Shown piece by piece: positions 12,983 through 13,109 of a stretch of DNA of 13,109 nt (position 1 is the first letter of the stretch; the number at the start of each line of letters is the position of its first letter). The position numbers were made by a program, and so were the translations under genes. The notes under the pieces were generated by a model. The model ran no database searches, had not been told where the DNA came from, and was given only the letters and a program-made list of their open reading frames with translations. This stretch comes from Candidatus Nitrosopumilus sp. (GTDB lineage Archaea; Thermoproteota; Nitrososphaeria; Nitrososphaerales; Nitrosopumilaceae). The stretch covers positions 1-13,109 of the forward strand of contig JABDOO010000037.1 in assembly GCA_013043295.1 (NCBI GenBank), given 5' to 3'.

Positions 12983-12990
12983 TATTTTAA
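12983..12990 (+). promoter_or_regulatory. TATA-like box of the 3'-terminal gene
   Basis: TATTTTAA is centred about 28 bases before TTG 13015 and lies after the T7 tract, so the last gene probably starts its own leaderless message. Confidence 0.4.
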
Positions 12991-13014
12991 TGCCAAGCAG
13001 TAGAGAATATCAAA

Positions 13015-13109
13015 TTGACAGAACTTCAGCTAGCAGGATCTGGTGGATGGATATATGCAGATGTTACCGAAGAGCAGGTAACTAAATCAAAACTAGTCCC
13101 AAATATGGA
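13015..13109 (+). CDS. N-terminal part of an unidentified protein, runs off the window
   Basis: A frame opening (M)TELQLAGSGGWIYADVTEE stays open to the window end (31 complete codons). An in-frame TAA lies at 12988-12990, and TTG 13015 is the only standard start between it and the coding-like sequence. The TATA-like TATTTTAA about 28 bases upstream supports a leaderless TTG start. The ATG at 12990 is in another frame, which closes after about 31 codons. The family cannot be named from so little. Confidence 0.5.
   Translation, partial: MTELQLAGSGGWIYADVTEEQVTKSKLVPNM

Noticed and set aside
1..13109. Defence island, CRISPR array, toxin-antitoxin pair or prophage
   Set aside because: No spaced direct repeats, nuclease or methylase pairs, integrase, tRNA attachment site or toxin-like gene pair was seen; the genes are mainly housekeeping.

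Overview
The window is AT-rich, densely packed archaeal DNA that looks like a marine ammonia-oxidising archaeon of the Nitrosopumilus type (Thaumarchaeota/Nitrososphaerota). The evidence is a stand-alone CdvA cell-division gene, a proteasome beta subunit, an archaeal-type TrmI tRNA methyltransferase, an MCT-1-like PUA protein, heavy use of TTG starts, and TATA-like boxes about 25-30 bases before most start codons, which implies leaderless mRNAs. No rRNA, tRNA, CRISPR array, intact insertion sequence or prophage was seen. The assignment is by inference from gene content, not by a search.

Layout. Positions 1-45 hold the possible tail of a + strand gene. A photolyase (52-1437, -) follows, then a 348-base gap with a palindrome over the photolyase promoter and a startless coding remnant. 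cdvA (1786-2697, -) diverges from a + strand run: a 97-residue unknown protein, a double-domain ThyX-like protein, MsrB, then homoserine dehydrogenase overlapping an MCT-1/PUA protein. A proteasome beta subunit (6805-7401, -) converges on these and diverges from a DoxX membrane protein (7485-7913, +). On the - strand, trmI (10179-11138), nnrD (9268-10131) and an M20 peptidase (7910-9271) run in series; nnrD and the peptidase overlap by four bases. Two small + strand genes follow (11210-11341, 11382-11609), then about 650 bases with no convincing gene but two strong inverted repeats. A universal-stress-like gene (12257-12700, -), a candidate small RNA (about 12858-12963, +) and the start of a gene running off the end close the window.

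The genes are mostly housekeeping: DNA repair (photolyase), protein repair (MsrB) and NAD(P)H repair (NnrD), cell division (CdvA), threonine/methionine synthesis (Hom), translation (PUA protein, TrmI), and protein turnover (proteasome, M20 peptidase). The observations most worth following are: the beta subunit has alanine where the catalytic threonine should be; TrmI carries a histone-H1-like lysine-rich tail; hom is preceded by a 13-codon upstream ORF whose stop overlaps hom's TTG start; and the 12858-12963 segment combines a promoter-like box, a closing helix, a hairpin and a T tract. I found no clear novel defence or mobile system.
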